From Ambrosia x helenae (taxonomy: Eukaryota > Streptophyta > Magnoliopsida > Asterales > Asteraceae): a stretch of 64,000 nt of DNA. Made by a program: the position numbers and the translations under genes. This document shows positions 40,809-53,328 of this stretch, piece by piece. Each line of letters opens with the position of its first letter. The first letter of the stretch is position 1. The DNA lies in the NCBI GenBank assembly GCA_030844895.1, contig CM061224.1:75028567-75092566 (forward strand), in the 5' to 3' direction. The notes below the pieces were generated by a model. It ran no database searches. It was not told the origin of the DNA and saw only the letters and a list, made by a program, of their open reading frames with translations.

Positions 40809-42360
40809 TTGACTATTATTCTAAAGTTAACCAAACTTTTGACCATGTTTTAGTGTTGCAAATATTAAGGCATAAATTAGCTTTACTTTAAATTATGTTT
40901 TCTAGTTGTTCTCTAGTTAAATTTCTTTTAGTTTTGTAAAATAATAATGTATTTGCATTTTATTTTAATTGTTTATTTTAATAATATTTATTAAAATATT
41001 AATATTTAATTATTCAGGCAAAGTACTTTATAGTGTTACTAATGATTTAGTGATTTAGTGATTATAGGGTACTCTACCTCCAAATTGAGATGACACTCTA
41101 CGAACACCACACCTTTGATCTAATTTCGGTTACACTGTTTCATTACAGATTTTGCATATTTGTTCTTATTATATTATGTGAATATTTCGATTTAACTTCC
41201 GAGACTACAAACATAATATGTTAATCTAAAAGTGATCTGTATATGATTCACATGAGATATCCATGCCCCTATTTCCAGACACCTATATTCTTTTTTATTC
41301 ATATATGTAATATGACCATGTTTTATACGGATGGGTTATGATTAAATAAATAGTTTTAAGTAAAACGATTTAAAATTTGTTTGTTTCAAATTCTCTAGTG
41401 TTTTTTTTCCAAGTAGAAAACAATCTTAAAACATGGCGGACTCAAGCTTTAGGTATCAGTTTAAAATGATATGATATAAACAACGTTTTGGATGATTTAT
41501 ACACACCACAAAAATATATAAAGTACACATTTTTTATACTTACTCCATAATGTAAAATACATACATTTTGTTTATGAAAAAAAAAAAAAAAAAAACGAGA
41601 ACGTGAAAAACACAGTGTCATAATTAATATGAGAAAAGTGAAGGGTGGCACCGTGCAACATATACTAAGATTCAGCCAACAAATATTTTCCAGAAAATAT
41701 TTCACATGTTTTGTACATTTAATATTTATTTTATAAGACATTTAGCTTTATTAACGACTTAAAATCTATTTATTTTTAATTTTTGGCAGGTTTACATGTT
41801 GAGTAAGTCAATGTGAATAAACTTAAATTCAAATCTAATCAAAATTCTAAATGAAAATAAATAGTGTAAACTGTTCAACTTTATACCGTTGTTTTGACGT
41901 CTTCAAGATAAGTACTACATGAATGAGATTTGCTGTTTCGGCAAATTAAATTTGAATAATTCAAACTATTACCCGTGAACCCATAATCATTCATAGTACG
42001 TGGCAAGGTAATTGCATGCGTTGCCTAGAACAATCTTTTTCTAATGGATAAGTAAGTTCATTTGCTCTTGATTTTCTTTTGTGTTGCTTCAATAAATTAT
42101 ACATCTTAATGATAGGAAAAAAAAAAAGTTAGTCAATTGTTCACTAAAAAACACATGGAGTTACTAGTACGTAAAAATGTAATTGTCCAAGAAAATTAAA
42201 AGTTAAAAGCTTCACGCATCAATGTCGATCAGTGCAAATTATTATCTAAAAGATGATAATTTGTATTAAAATATATTAATGTTCAAACTGATTGAACAGT
42301 AAAGTAAATGAACAGTACATTACAAACAGCTGATAAATATAATTAGTTAGGAATCTATGT
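40809..42360. other. AT-rich intergenic, no gene seen
   Basis: Poly(A) at about 41579-41595 and AT-rich sequence only. No reading frame resembling a known family, and no bounded element was found. Confidence 0.4.
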
Positions 42361-42365
42361 AAGAT

Positions 42366-42470
42366 GTTATGTGTGTGGTGTAGTGGTGAGGTAGTTGTTG
42401 TGTTAGTGAGAGGTATCAGGATCGATTCCCGTATTATACTCTGGTTTTGTTGTTTTTTTTTTTTTTTTTC
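42366..42470 (+). mobile_element. Possible tRNA-derived SINE
   Basis: GTGTGGTGTAGTGGTGAGG (box-A-like) and AGGATCGATTCCCG (box-B-like), followed by TTGTTGTTTTTTTT. Layout matches a plant SINE, but no target duplication was found, so the limits are approximate. Confidence 0.55.
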
Positions 42471-45400
42471 TGTTGACCTGGTTTGACAGGGGCACGTGGC
42501 ATATGGTGGATATGCACATCTGGCATATGCAGAAAACTAGGGTTCATCACTCATCCTGCCTTTTCATTTCCTTCTAATCTGCTTCGCTGCACAGCCACAA
42601 ACAACGCCATCATAAAAGAAAACCCCCAAATCAAAGCATCAGATGAGAGACTAAGAAGAGGCGGTATTGATATCGTAAAAAAAGGTAGTTCAAGAGATTA
42701 GCTTTCCCGGCGGTCGAGCGTTCAGATCCGAACAACTTCCGCCAACTTTCCGGCAAGCCCTTTCCTCTTGCATGTTCTGTATTTGGTTAGATCGGGTGTC
42801 CATGACGACTCATGTTTATCTGATTAGTAGGTTTCCTCCGGCGAGCCTCCAACAAAGAATCCGATGAACGAACTTGAAGATGCCTCCGCCATCAGATTCC
42901 ATGAAAATCTGAATTGTATTAAGAGGTTTACATTTCTTTATATTTTAATGTTTTTATTGTGATGTTTGTGTAGGTATATTACCATGAAGTGCTCAACTTG
43001 AAAAGACATGCCTTAAAGGTGTTCGATTAAAACCCTGAGAGACGTAAAGTCATCGAATTTGCTTTGTCTTCAAAAAGGTATAACTACATAGTAAATCAGT
43101 TAAAAACCACGACGACCACCACCGATTCTTAGTAATTTCCGACAATGATGTTTGCTGTTTGATGTTGCTGGTGGTTGTTATTCTCTAACCGTTCAGTCGC
43201 TATATCATCGTCTGAGCAAACATGGAATCATGGTGGTGACGATAAGTTTAGTTGTTTCCATTGTTTCATTTATTTTTGTTGTGGTTGTATACGATTTATG
43301 TCTTCAGAGCAACGGAGAGGAGAGTGCAGATTTTGGGCTTTAGGACGACTTTCTAACTTCAAAACCATGAACAACTTCTTCTATGATGTGTGGAGTTTGG
43401 ATTTGGGTTTTCTCAATTGGGTATTTTTACACTTACTTCAATTTATTTGGTGAATTGGGGTATGTCATAATGTATTTTGGTCTTTGATTTTTTTTTCCCT
43501 TTGAAGAAGATGTTACCCACTGACACTGTTGGTCTGTTGCTTTGCTTCTATGTTTTTAGCTGTTAAATTAGTATTAATCATTAGAGTAATGTTGTCTTTG
43601 TTGCCTCAATTCTTTTAAAACTGTTATGGCCTACTCATCATATTTATATATCATGCTTCTATTATGTAGATTCTAATTGCGCACTTAGGGACAATAGCCG
43701 TAGCCTCTTCTCCACAAATCATGGGCCCGATGTCTAGACTCATATACGCTAGAGCTGATAGGCATTTTGGCGTATTTAGTAAGCAAATTCTGTCTATCCC
43801 TGCACAACTGTTATGACCTATTTATGGTTTAAAGTTATGTGGTCTTTGTTTATCTTGGTTTTCACAGGCGATGAGGGGACCTTCACTTTTTATAGCAGCT
43901 TCAACAGCCTTCAAAGTCACCGCGAATCAATGTGAGTAAAGAACAACATGAGGAAAAAATTGAATGCTCCATACCGTTTTTATAGAAATTGTTTTTCATA
44001 CAAGTAAATACTTGGGCGCAAAAATTGTACATGCTTCTTAGCATTTATATACGTATTGCTTTTCACAACAGGTGCACTTCACATAGACTCCATGTCTGCG
44101 ACATTCATTTACATTACCCAGACTCTCCCAGAGCTCAACTGCATTTGTCACAAGGTATTGCACAATTTTTTTTGTTCAGATTCATAAGTAGCCCGAAGGC
44201 GTGAATACACGTCCGCTAACAGCCTAACATGCACATGCCGACGTTGCGTAAGGTATACTTACAGTTGCGACACCTTGACCGGACCAACTATAAGCGAAGA
44301 ATATTATTTACGGTATTCATATTGTCATAACCGGTTTCAGTGTTCTCTTTTACGCTTTTCGAAGATAAAGGGTCCCATCGTATACGTCACAATGGTCATC
44401 AAATTGCAGTGGTTGTGTGGTGGAAGTTCGAAAGGGAAGTCAGGTTATTGTTGAAACTGATGATTTAGAAAAAGATAGGCATTTACGTGATCTTGCAATG
44501 GTAATTTTCAATCGGTTATTCTTATTTTGTAAACTAAATTAGTAAATGCGTAGAACCTTTTCCATGATTAATCATTTGTGTTTTATAGATGTTTCTGAGA
44601 ATTAACGAATGAATGAAGATTGAAGACAAAAGGTTTACTTGAATTGGTACAAAGATTGATATACATTCTTTTGAAGTTTTATAATTTAATATACGTTTAT
44701 CTTTATTAACCATGTGATGTATGTGGTAGATTTTTTTTTGTGGATGGGATGTCGATCAACAACATTGGGAGATAAGGCTGAAGAAAATCTATGTTGTTCA
44801 CTCATTGGTGAGTACAAGCTTTGTGTGTATTTTTCTTGTTTAATTTTGAATTTGCACAAAAGAGAAAAATGAATAGAAAATACATGTCTGTACTATTGGG
44901 GCATAGTGATGGATTACTCTCAGATAGTAGTGTACCAAGTTATTGTTTGATTATTTATAGGCATTCCGAATTGGTTGGCCGATTCGTATTCATCGATCAT
45001 GTTTTTGACGTCTCCATCGGTTGTTACTGATATTAAAGAGTCAAGATCTTCTGACGGTAGCTGGTATTTTAGTACAAAGGAGGATGTTGTGGGTGATGAA
45101 GATGGTGATGGGAAAAGGGTTTTGGACAGAAGGTTAATCACCCGTAGACTTTTGTTAAGTATAAAAAAAATATGAAGGTTAGCTGCTTATAGGTTAAAAA
45201 AAGCCAAAAACATATGACCAAGTTGGCGGCAGGTAAGAACACGCGTTTTACTTTTCTGCTGGTGGTGGCAAAAGCTATTCCAACCAAATCAGGTCTAATT
45301 TTCATTGACTAATGATTGTTTGAAGATGAAATGATGGGTTTGAAGCTTAACTGGTGGCGGCGGTGATGGATCCAAGTAGCGCCGGCAACAATAGGACCCA

Positions 45401-46074
45401 ACGGCCAACACGAACGACAAAGAGACGGAGTAAAATGATGGGTAGTGGTGATGTAAGTGTTTTGAATTCTAACATATTATTTTAAGTTTCGTATAGTAAA
45501 TTTATTATGGTTTGGTTAATCATGGTTCTTTTCATTTAGTGACGGTTTATGGTGGTTGTAAAATTGGCCTCTTGGGTGCCATAGTGATGGTGACATGCTG
45601 TTGGAATTTGGATGGCAGCTTGGGTCCTAGGTGTACAAGGAGACTGTTACGAAAGTGTCATTTACCCTATTTACATACACGAAGAAAAGAATCCAAATAA
45701 ATGTATGTTGCTTCATTCAAAGTTAAATGATTGCTGACATGTATATCATCAATTAATAGAGTTTTTATATTCTCTTATATAACCTGAATGTTGTGCATAT
45801 TACTAGGTGATTATAGTAGTTTAATGCATCACAGGGTAGCAGACAGCGAGACGACCTCCAGTCTCTACGTGTGATGATTAGAGATGGTGGGTGCTCATAT
45901 GTAGAACGGGTTTAAAAGGAAGCTGATATACATCGTCCATTTCAGAAGCAAATTAGCATAGAAACGACTCTGCTTGATTGTGGTGTGTACGCTAGCATTT
46001 CACGTTTGGCACCGCCACAACGCTCATTAACCGATTTAACGCGCCGCAACGCGCGCGCCGGGGTTAAAACCTAG
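42471..46074 (+). mobile_element. Helitron-like region with captured gene pieces (5' end unknown)
   Basis: The 3' end is clear: a GC hairpin around AACGCGCCGCAACGCGCG followed by CCGGGGTTAAAACCTAG at 46071-46074, then T. Upstream lies more GC-balanced, exon-like sequence broken by frameshifts, including a PB1-domain fragment on the minus strand. The start given is arbitrary: no TC terminus could be chosen with confidence. Confidence 0.5.
44945..45112 (-). pseudogene. PB1-domain gene fragment, captured
   Basis: The minus strand encodes FVLKYQLPSEDLDSLISV then TTDGDVKNMIDEYESANQFG, the second half of a plant PB1 (Phox/Bem1) domain, whose typical sequence is KYQLP-E-DLDALISV-DEDL-NMIEEY. PB1 domains mediate protein-protein docking in NIN-like factors, Raf-like kinases and others; which parent gene cannot be told. 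There is no intact upstream half and no start, so it is a captured exon fragment inside the Helitron-like block. Confidence 0.75.
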
Positions 46075-46153
46075 TTATTATCAAAAGCCAATTTACGTAT
46101 TTCTTTAATATGATTTTTATCCAACTTATAACACTGTTTTAATTGTTATTTAA

Positions 46154-47252
46154 CTAGAAGGAATGCCCGCGCGTTGCGGCGGGTGTCTTGATTTATATTA
46201 TATATGTTGATTACGAACCACAATCCGGGTTTACGACATTTTACTTTATTCAACAAAATATAGTATCAAAAATATTAGCACAACAAACCAAATAAAACTT
46301 TGTAGATAATTATAGTGGCAAAAATATTAGTATCATCTAGAGATTGATTTCCACTGCTTGGTGTCATAGTTCCTTTTTTTTTTATTATCTTAGATTCAGA
46401 TAGCCAATAAAAATCACCAAATAATAAAAGCGAAAATAGGAAATATGATTACTGTAGTTATGCTAAGAAACCACATGAAAGTGAGATTGTGAGAGTTCAT
46501 TAAATTTTATAGAAACTACAAATATATGCACACCGGGTTGACGAATCAAAAAATAGAAATTAATAGCATCACTTAGCACAAGACAATCATCAACTACTAT
46601 AAAAGTAATAAAAAATCGAACAACAAACGAATAATCAAATAATTCACGTTGATATTAGCAAGTAAATCTAGGTATCAAACCTGTTGGTTGCAAGAGAATT
46701 CCTTTGCCAATCTTATGCGCATACTTCATGAAAATTTGCTTTTATAATCATCATCCGCGTGTAACGCATCCTAGAGGGCCCAACCGCCGCAATACTCGTA
46801 AATTAATAATCGTTGACCATGCTCAGAACAAGTAACCCATGAGTTCAACAACATTCGCATGCCGAATTTTATCAAATCATTAATAAGATCAATAAACTCT
46901 TCCTCCTTTTGTCGACTGATTACCTTTTTGTCCCAACTTCTTCACAGCAAGCAACTAAATAAAAACACGAAATACAAAAGTTTTGCAGCTTTAGATATGA
47001 GATCAAATGTGTAAAAGAAAAAAAGAAGTCAACAAATTAGAAATCAGGTCAAAGAGTACCTCATACATGTTTTTTGTAACCATCTTGAAATTCTGCACCC
47101 ATCTTGAAATTCTGATTTATGTAAATCCGTTAATACTGATTGTAAAGGTACCTCATACATGTTTTTTGTAACCATCTTGAAATTTTGCACTCAAATTAGC
47201 AAAAACAAAAAAAAAACTCCAAATTAAATATAGATATAGATAATATAGATAT
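46154..47252 (-). mobile_element. Helitron carrying a kinase fragment
   Basis: Minus strand: 3' hairpin CCGCCGCAACGCGCGGGC and ATTCCTTCTAG ending at 46154, then T; the probable 5' end is TCTATATTATCTATATC near 47252. About 1.1 kb. It contains a damaged protein-kinase segment on its own sense strand. Note that a Helitron of opposite orientation ends at 46074, 80 bases away. Confidence 0.65.
46700..46965 (-). pseudogene. STRUBBELIG-type receptor kinase fragment, captured
   Basis: The minus strand reads DKIRHANVVELMGY, then after a one-base shift CSEHGQRLLIYEYCGGWAL, a TAG, and DALHADDDYKSKFS. The RH(x)NVVELMGYCSEHGQRLLIYEY pattern is the alphaC-beta4-beta5 part of a receptor-like kinase and best recalls the STRUBBELIG-receptor family, including LH(x)DD(x)K. 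Frameshift, nonsense codon and missing flanking domains show it is dead. Confidence 0.7.
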
Positions 47253-47471
47253 GGCTTTTTTTAGGAGCAAAGAATTAAGACGGTGATAGGAAGTGACTGT
47301 AAATTGGGCTAGGGGCCTATAAAAAAAAACCACTAAAGGTTGAATTATTCATTCACCAATATTATATTAAATCAATTAATTATTTATGTAGTTAAGCTAA
47401 TAAGCTAACCTCTCTGTTGTTGATATTTATGTAGTTGAGGGACGATCTTCAAGAATATGTGTGTATATTCT

Positions 47472-47560
47472 TCAAGAATATGTGTAGTAGGTGCTAGTGG
47501 ATTAGGTTGTGAACTTCTCAAAGACCTTGCCCTCTCCGGTTTACCAATTCCTTTTTAGGT
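47472..47560 (+). pseudogene. NEDD8-activating E1 (ECR1/UBA3-like) fragment
   Basis: The plus strand reads RICVVGASGLGCELLKDLAL then SGLPIPF and a stop. It matches the nucleotide-binding start of the catalytic subunit of the RUB/NEDD8-activating enzyme, where the usual form is VVGAGGLGCELLKDLALSG. Only one exon's worth is present, next to an imperfect duplication of TTCAAGAATATGTGT. It sits between two minus-strand Helitrons and is probably another captured piece. Confidence 0.75.
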
Positions 47561-48193
47561 ATATCCTTCCTTTCATTGCCATTCCCCCAATTAAATCAAC
47601 TTCTTTTTCTTAAAACCAACCAAGCCAAGCCATTTAAAAAATCAAGGCATAATTTATGATGTTCATAGGCTCTTCACATTCTTACATTTAAGAAATTTAT
47701 TACATTAATGGTTTTTTGATCAATCATATACCATGGGAGTAAGGTTGGAAGAACTTTTTAAGGTGTGAGTATGAGGTTATAATAAAATTACAATTTTAAC
47801 CTTCTAAGTGTCTTAATTGTCACAATTATGACCAAAACACCCTTAAATTTCTTGCTTAAGTATGTTGTACATGTTGCTTCTTAAGTTGTACGGAAATGTA
47901 AATGACAATCTTGCCCATCACTCCTCCTTAATAAGATAATATAGATTATATTATTTCTTTACTATGGATTAGAGCTGGGTCTAGATCTTTATTGAAAAAG
48001 TAGTCAAGCTTCGATCATCGATTGAAAATATATCATATCATTGTCGTCAACTAATCCAGACTCCGAATGTTTATGATTCTTTTTTTTAGTGTTAATGTCA
48101 TAAGGAAAAACATATTTTAGTTATTTTATACGAAAGAAGAAAAATCTTCAATACGATTTTAATATAATATTGTTATTGTGCTTGTTTAGTTTA

Positions 48194-48225
48194 CTAGTTT
48201 TTTCATCCGCGCGTTGCCGCGGAGG
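48194..48225 (-). mobile_element. Helitron 3' terminus (element extends right, 5' end unknown)
   Basis: Minus strand: hairpin CCGCGGCAACGCGCGG followed by ATGAAAAAACTAG ending at 48194, then T. The element body must lie to the right (48.2 to perhaps 50.9 kb), where exon-like fragments occur (for example minus-strand PTTCPKNITLIGGHLED near 49430, parent gene not recognised). No 5' TC end was chosen. Confidence 0.65.
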
Positions 48226-50880
48226 ACGTTTTCTATACTGCAAAGTTTTAGATACAAATATAATAAGGTCACTAAGAAATATCAATTCGAGAGTGCTGAC
48301 ATAACGACCAAATACATAAGCAAAATTTAGCTACTACTCGAAGATTGTAACATGTAGATTGCATACTAAACATGAATCAATCTGAAAATAACCTTTACTT
48401 TCCTTGCAAAATCCAAAAAAAATAAAATAAAAATGTACAACTTGCCCTGTGGTCTACATGAAGTTTTATTGTAAAACCAAGAATGTAGCTTTATGATATT
48501 GAGAAAAATGAACATTGTTTTAACTTACCTTCTTATCAGTGTTATTACAATAGATGGTTGTTGCACACATCTTCCTTTCATCTTCAAACTACACACTAAA
48601 AGAGAAACATTGTAAATATCAAAACCGGTAAGCATAAATAACAATACATCATTTAAAGTTAATCAATGCTTACATTAATGTCCATGAACAGAAGCGGAAG
48701 TCGTCATCGGGGCCATAATGGACCCAGTTTGTAGTTAGCCGTAATTCTAGTAAATACCAAGTCATAATTTTTTTTTTTGTGGCAAAATGCCCTGAAAAGA
48801 GTGTTAGCAACTTAAACAAAAACGTCCTTCTATAAAATATTCCGAGTTCGTATAAATAAAGCAAAAGTTTTACCTTACTAAACTGCCATAACCCTTAAGT
48901 CAGATTCAAATCAATATCTGCACATTCACACACAACATTAGCAATCAAACAGTGTATAAACGCAACCTTGACCATATTGCCAAACCATAAACAACAGCAA
49001 AAATTATTTGACAAAGAACTTAAACCATATACCTAAAGCATAAGAAGCAGCTTTGGTATAGCATTCTCGTTGTAACACATAATATGAACTTTATTATGAT
49101 TAAGTAATGTGTAAAATCTTCATATCCTGCCTTTTGAGCCGTTGGTTTCAATAGATTAGATACCCGTTGTCAAGTGTGGTATTATCAAGTTCTATGATGA
49201 AATTAGAGTTGTTATTTTTATCCACCCAGACCCTTACCAAGGAAAAAGAAGATATGCTACCTCCAATGCAATAGTCAATTGGGTAAAATATATAATAACT
49301 TTATAACTTAAGCTAAAAATAAACATGATGAAAAGAAAGATTAAAAAAACCCTGAAAATTTGCTGATTCAACAAATTCTTGAGAGGCATCTTCAAGGTGT
49401 CCACCAATCAGTGTTATATTTTTAGGACAGGTTGTTGGATCAACAAACTTCTTGGGCTTTTTGTTTCTTCTTTCTTCAGTAGTGCAATATCTCTGCCTCT
49501 ATGAATTATTCTGGGCATACTCTGCATCAGATAAGAAGCCATTCATTATTTTACTTCGCATGTCCATAAGAATTAGTTCCTAAAACTGCTATAATGAATT
49601 ACACTAATTAGTTCCTAAAATTGATAGAATGAATTAACGAAAAACATATTTATAATAACAAATAAAAAAGTGTTGAAAAGATAATAAATATGAGTTCCTT
49701 TTTACATCAAATGGCCACCGCAGCAGCTTGTTGTGCAAAGAGAAAGAATGGAAGGCGCTACTTACCTATAACCGGGGCCACGACCACCTTCCCACATCGT
49801 CGTAGCCATCGCCACCACAACGCGCCACCACCACACAAACACCTATCTGTCTCTTTTCCAATCTTGGAAAAGGGAATGACTATGAACGGGAAAACTTGCA
49901 CCGCCGTCATCGGCCACCTTGGTCAGACGGCGGCACAATTCTGTTGACAAAAGGCCTGAGCGAGGGACCTCTATATAGCCATTATACGATAGGCTGATAG
50001 CTTTCACAGGGATTCGCGGTAAAGATGAATTGACATAGAGAGACTGGTTAGTGCTCGTTCATATGATCACTAAAAACAAAAATTCAACAAATGGATTGAA
50101 TGTGTAAGAATAGTAAACAGAAATGAATCTACCTCAGTAACTATATGATCCCAGTGGTTAACTTAAAGCAATAGTAAACAGAAATGAATCTACTTCAGTA
50201 ATTATATGATCCCAATGGTTAGCTTAAAGCAATAAAATGCAATTTTTATATCAGAAAGTTGGGACATAAGCTGTTGTTGTTCTTCATGTAAAAGACCTTT
50301 CCATAACCTAATAAGAAGCAATTAAAGTTAACAACCTAATTCTTCATTTAAAAGACCTTTCCATAACCTAATAAGAAGCAATTAATGTTAACAACCTAAT
50401 GCAATTCAAGCAGCAGAAAATAAAAGACAACAATCATAAGCCGAACAAAACCTATTGATTGACAGTAGACATACGGGCGGTGCACCAGACACCGTCGCCG
50501 TCGCGCTTGTACCGGAAATCGTCGGCCCATCGGTGAAGAAACAGAAAGATTGGTTGGTAATCTTACTACCGCTGTTCGATCGGCTAAGAACCAAGGAAAA
50601 CCCTAACTTACCTTGAGCAAGCGGTGGTGACAACCGGAAACAGTCATCGCCTTTCTTCTTTCTTCGCTACTCTTTCTCTGCACCGGTTTCTTTGTGGGGC
50701 TGAAACGGTTGGTAGATGTGTGCATAAAAAGTTGGTAATTTCTTCTTGATTTCTTCATTTTTGAGAATCAGTCAATCGATGAAGGAGGAAGAGGATAATG
50801 AAGGATTTAGGCGACAATGAAGAAAAAGCTGGAAGCAGCCAACAATAATTGAGAAGAGCTTAAAGTATAACTGACTTGTA
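48226..50880. other. Probable Helitron body with unrecognised gene fragments
   Basis: More GC-balanced patches at 49330-49560 and 49690-50660 look like exon pieces. A 60-base imperfect tandem (AATAGTAAACAGAAATGAAT) occurs at 50112-50190 and another (AAAGACCTTTCCATAACC) at 50290-50400. No open gene of recognisable family was found. Confidence 0.35.
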
Positions 50881-50991
50881 CACCATAGTACAACAAAATA
50901 TGCGTAAACAACTTGATAAATGTATATATAATAAATATGACATTCACATCATAAATATGTTGTCTAAAGTTCTAAACAACCTCCATATAGA

Positions 50992-51201
50992 CAGTGGCGA
51001 AGCTTGATCCGAAGGTTCGGGGGGTCAGAGGTCACCGGGGGGTCGGAAGTCACTAGTTTCGGGGGGTCGAAAACCAGTTTCGGGGGGTCGAAACCCTATA
51101 TTTACAAAATTTTCTATACGAATACTATATAATCGGAACTTCTGCACGAAAATTCGGGGGGGTCGGCCGCCCCCTCCCGCCCCTACTAAACCTCGCCACT
51201 G
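50992..51201. mobile_element. hAT-type MITE, 210 bp
   Basis: Termini CAGTGGCGAAGC and AACCTCGCCACTG are inverted repeats; a perfect 8-base duplication CATATAGA flanks it (50984-50991, 51202-51209). The interior is rich in CGGGGGGTCGAAA repeats. An 8-base target supports hAT. Confidence 0.92.
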
Positions 51202-51557
51202 CATATAGAGTCATGGTGGTGTTATTGATAGGAGTTTTTAAAACGTTACTATTATCATACTCAGTAAATTTCACTAGTTAAGATAGAATTTGAGGAGAGT
51301 AAAATATAGACAACTTTACCTTTACCCTGTAGAAATAGAAAGACTACTTTAACTGAGATCTCGAGCTCCATATTTTTTTTTATTCAAAACAAGTTAAGAG
51401 ACATTAATATTTTAAAAATTTGGGTTAAATAACTATTTTGTGTATAGAAAAAATTATTTTAGTTTTCATGGTATTAACCCCTTTTTTACAAGTTAACTGC
51501 AGAGCGTATAAAGCACGTTCGCCCCGTATTTCGATTTAATGATCATATCTATATCTA

Positions 51558-52318
51558 TCTATACATATAATAAACCAAAGTCATTTTAATGACATGACAC
51601 TTAAAGAGGGTATTCTCTTCATTGAGTGTGTCATGTATCATCCCATGTGGTAAGGGCTTTATTTTAGGAAAATAATAATTTAAAATTTAAAAACAAAATT
51701 AGATTTTTATCTCTAATGTTTTTTTCATAACTTTTAAAGGTTAATATCTTTTATATACAAGATTTTTTAAAGAAAAAAATTACACCAAATTAACGAGCGT
51801 TTTATTATCTTTCCAACGGGTACCATAGTGCTATATAAAAAACGGAAGAAAAAAACGACTATTTTTTGTGTGGTTTTGTTCATATTGGAAAAAAAACACA
51901 AAGTGTTCAGGTTATTCATTAATCATGTATAGGCAAGTCATTAGTTATGTTTAAATCAGTAAATAAGATTTTTATTTACAACATGTGTTAGCATTGGAGT
52001 TGTACATTGTTTTAGGTTAGGTTTTAATATTAGAGTTATACATTGTTTAAGGTTATGCACTAACATTGAAGATACATTGTTAATTGTTTTAGGTTAAGTG
52101 CTACCCGAAGCTTTCCTGCATGTAACTGTAAAACGCATCAGTCTATTTCAGGTGTAAAATTGATATTTCAAATTAGATTTCTCAAGCCGGGACGCTCCTG
52201 AGATATATTAGTTTAAAAAAAAATTGTGGGTTTGGGTCGGTCCTGGGATTAGGTGATACCCGACCCAATTACCCTTTTTTTTATATTAGAATATGATAAC
52301 ATATGACAGAGATTTGTT

Positions 52319-52368
<50 letters not shown>

Positions 52369-52780
52369 TAATAATAATATTCATTGATAATATATTGGCA
52401 AGTCATTAATTATGTTGTCATATTATATATTTTATTATGTCATATTAGATATTTCAACCCGAGACGCTCTCCAACAGGTAATTGCTATGTTTTCTTTCTC
52501 TACCATATTCTGAAATAGCTCAAATTTTATTGTATGCAGTTAAAGACCTTTGACTGAATGTATTGGTGCTAAACAATCTTTGTCCCCTTGAAGTGCTTGG
52601 GATCTTAATATTCTGTTTTAGGTGTTGATGTTATAAGGTGAAATTGATCTTTTGGTATATTTTTTTTAAAGTATCTAATGTAAGTTGATACATAGATGCC
52701 ATTTTTATAGTTTAAATAATTCTAATTTTATTCACTTTACTTAGATTTCTCAATCCGGGACGCTCCCGGGTATAAGCTAG
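51558..52780 (+). mobile_element. Helitron with three 3'-end-like hairpins
   Basis: Starts TCTATACATATAATAAACC after A (51557) and ends with the hairpin CCGGGA-CGC-TCCCGG and GTATAAGCTAG at 52780 before T. The conserved block, inverted relative to E1-E3, covers about 51775-51840. Two earlier end-like motifs lie at 52188-52214 (GCCGGGACGCTCCTGAG...TTAGT) and 52457-52477 (CCCGAGACGCTCTCC). Same family as E1-E3. Non-autonomous. Confidence 0.82.
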
Positions 52781-53054
52781 TTATCTTATAATACATTTCA
52801 CAAGTACCTATTAAAATTTAAGTTTTACAAGCATAATTCCTTAGAGTACAATACACAATGAACAACCCCCACGATTTTTTAAACATCCATAAATTTTTTT
52901 ATACATTAATATTTTCCTAATATTATTACACCGTATAAACGAATATTTTTTTCTCTTTAATCTGAGTATAGTGTTGCTATAGTTTTTTAATTTAAAAATG
53001 ATATGTTATGGTTAAGTAATAACCGAAACAAAAACAAACGAAAATAAACCGAAA

Positions 53055-53202
53055 TCATCTATACTATACTATATTATAATACATTTCTTACTGACCTCTT
53101 AAATTTAAGTTTTACAGTATATATAATTGTTTAAAGTACAACACACAATGCAAATATTAACTAAATGTTGTTTTTTACCGCAACGCACGGACACCTGGCT
53201 AG
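53055..53202 (+). mobile_element. Mini-Helitron, ~148 bp
   Basis: TCATCTATACTATACTATAT follows A at 53054, and the 3' end is hairpin-like CCGCAACGCACGG with ACACCTGGCTAG ending at 53202, then T. A second 5'-like copy (TTATCTTATAATACATTTC) starts just after 52780, showing that the larger Helitron inserted into a relative of this one. Confidence 0.65.
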
Positions 53203-53328
53203 TTGTTATACATGGGTGAGTATGTTGTATTTTATCTGTATTCCAAATTCATACAACTTTTGTTTTTATTTTTAGGAATATTCTATTATTTGTAATATAA
53301 TACGTATACTGTATAGTTGTTCGTGTAA

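Noticed and set aside
42483..43460. A plant gene starting around 42483 with several exons
   Set aside because: Exon-like patches are frameshifted, lack consistent splice phase and match no recognised family; better explained as captured fragments near a Helitron.
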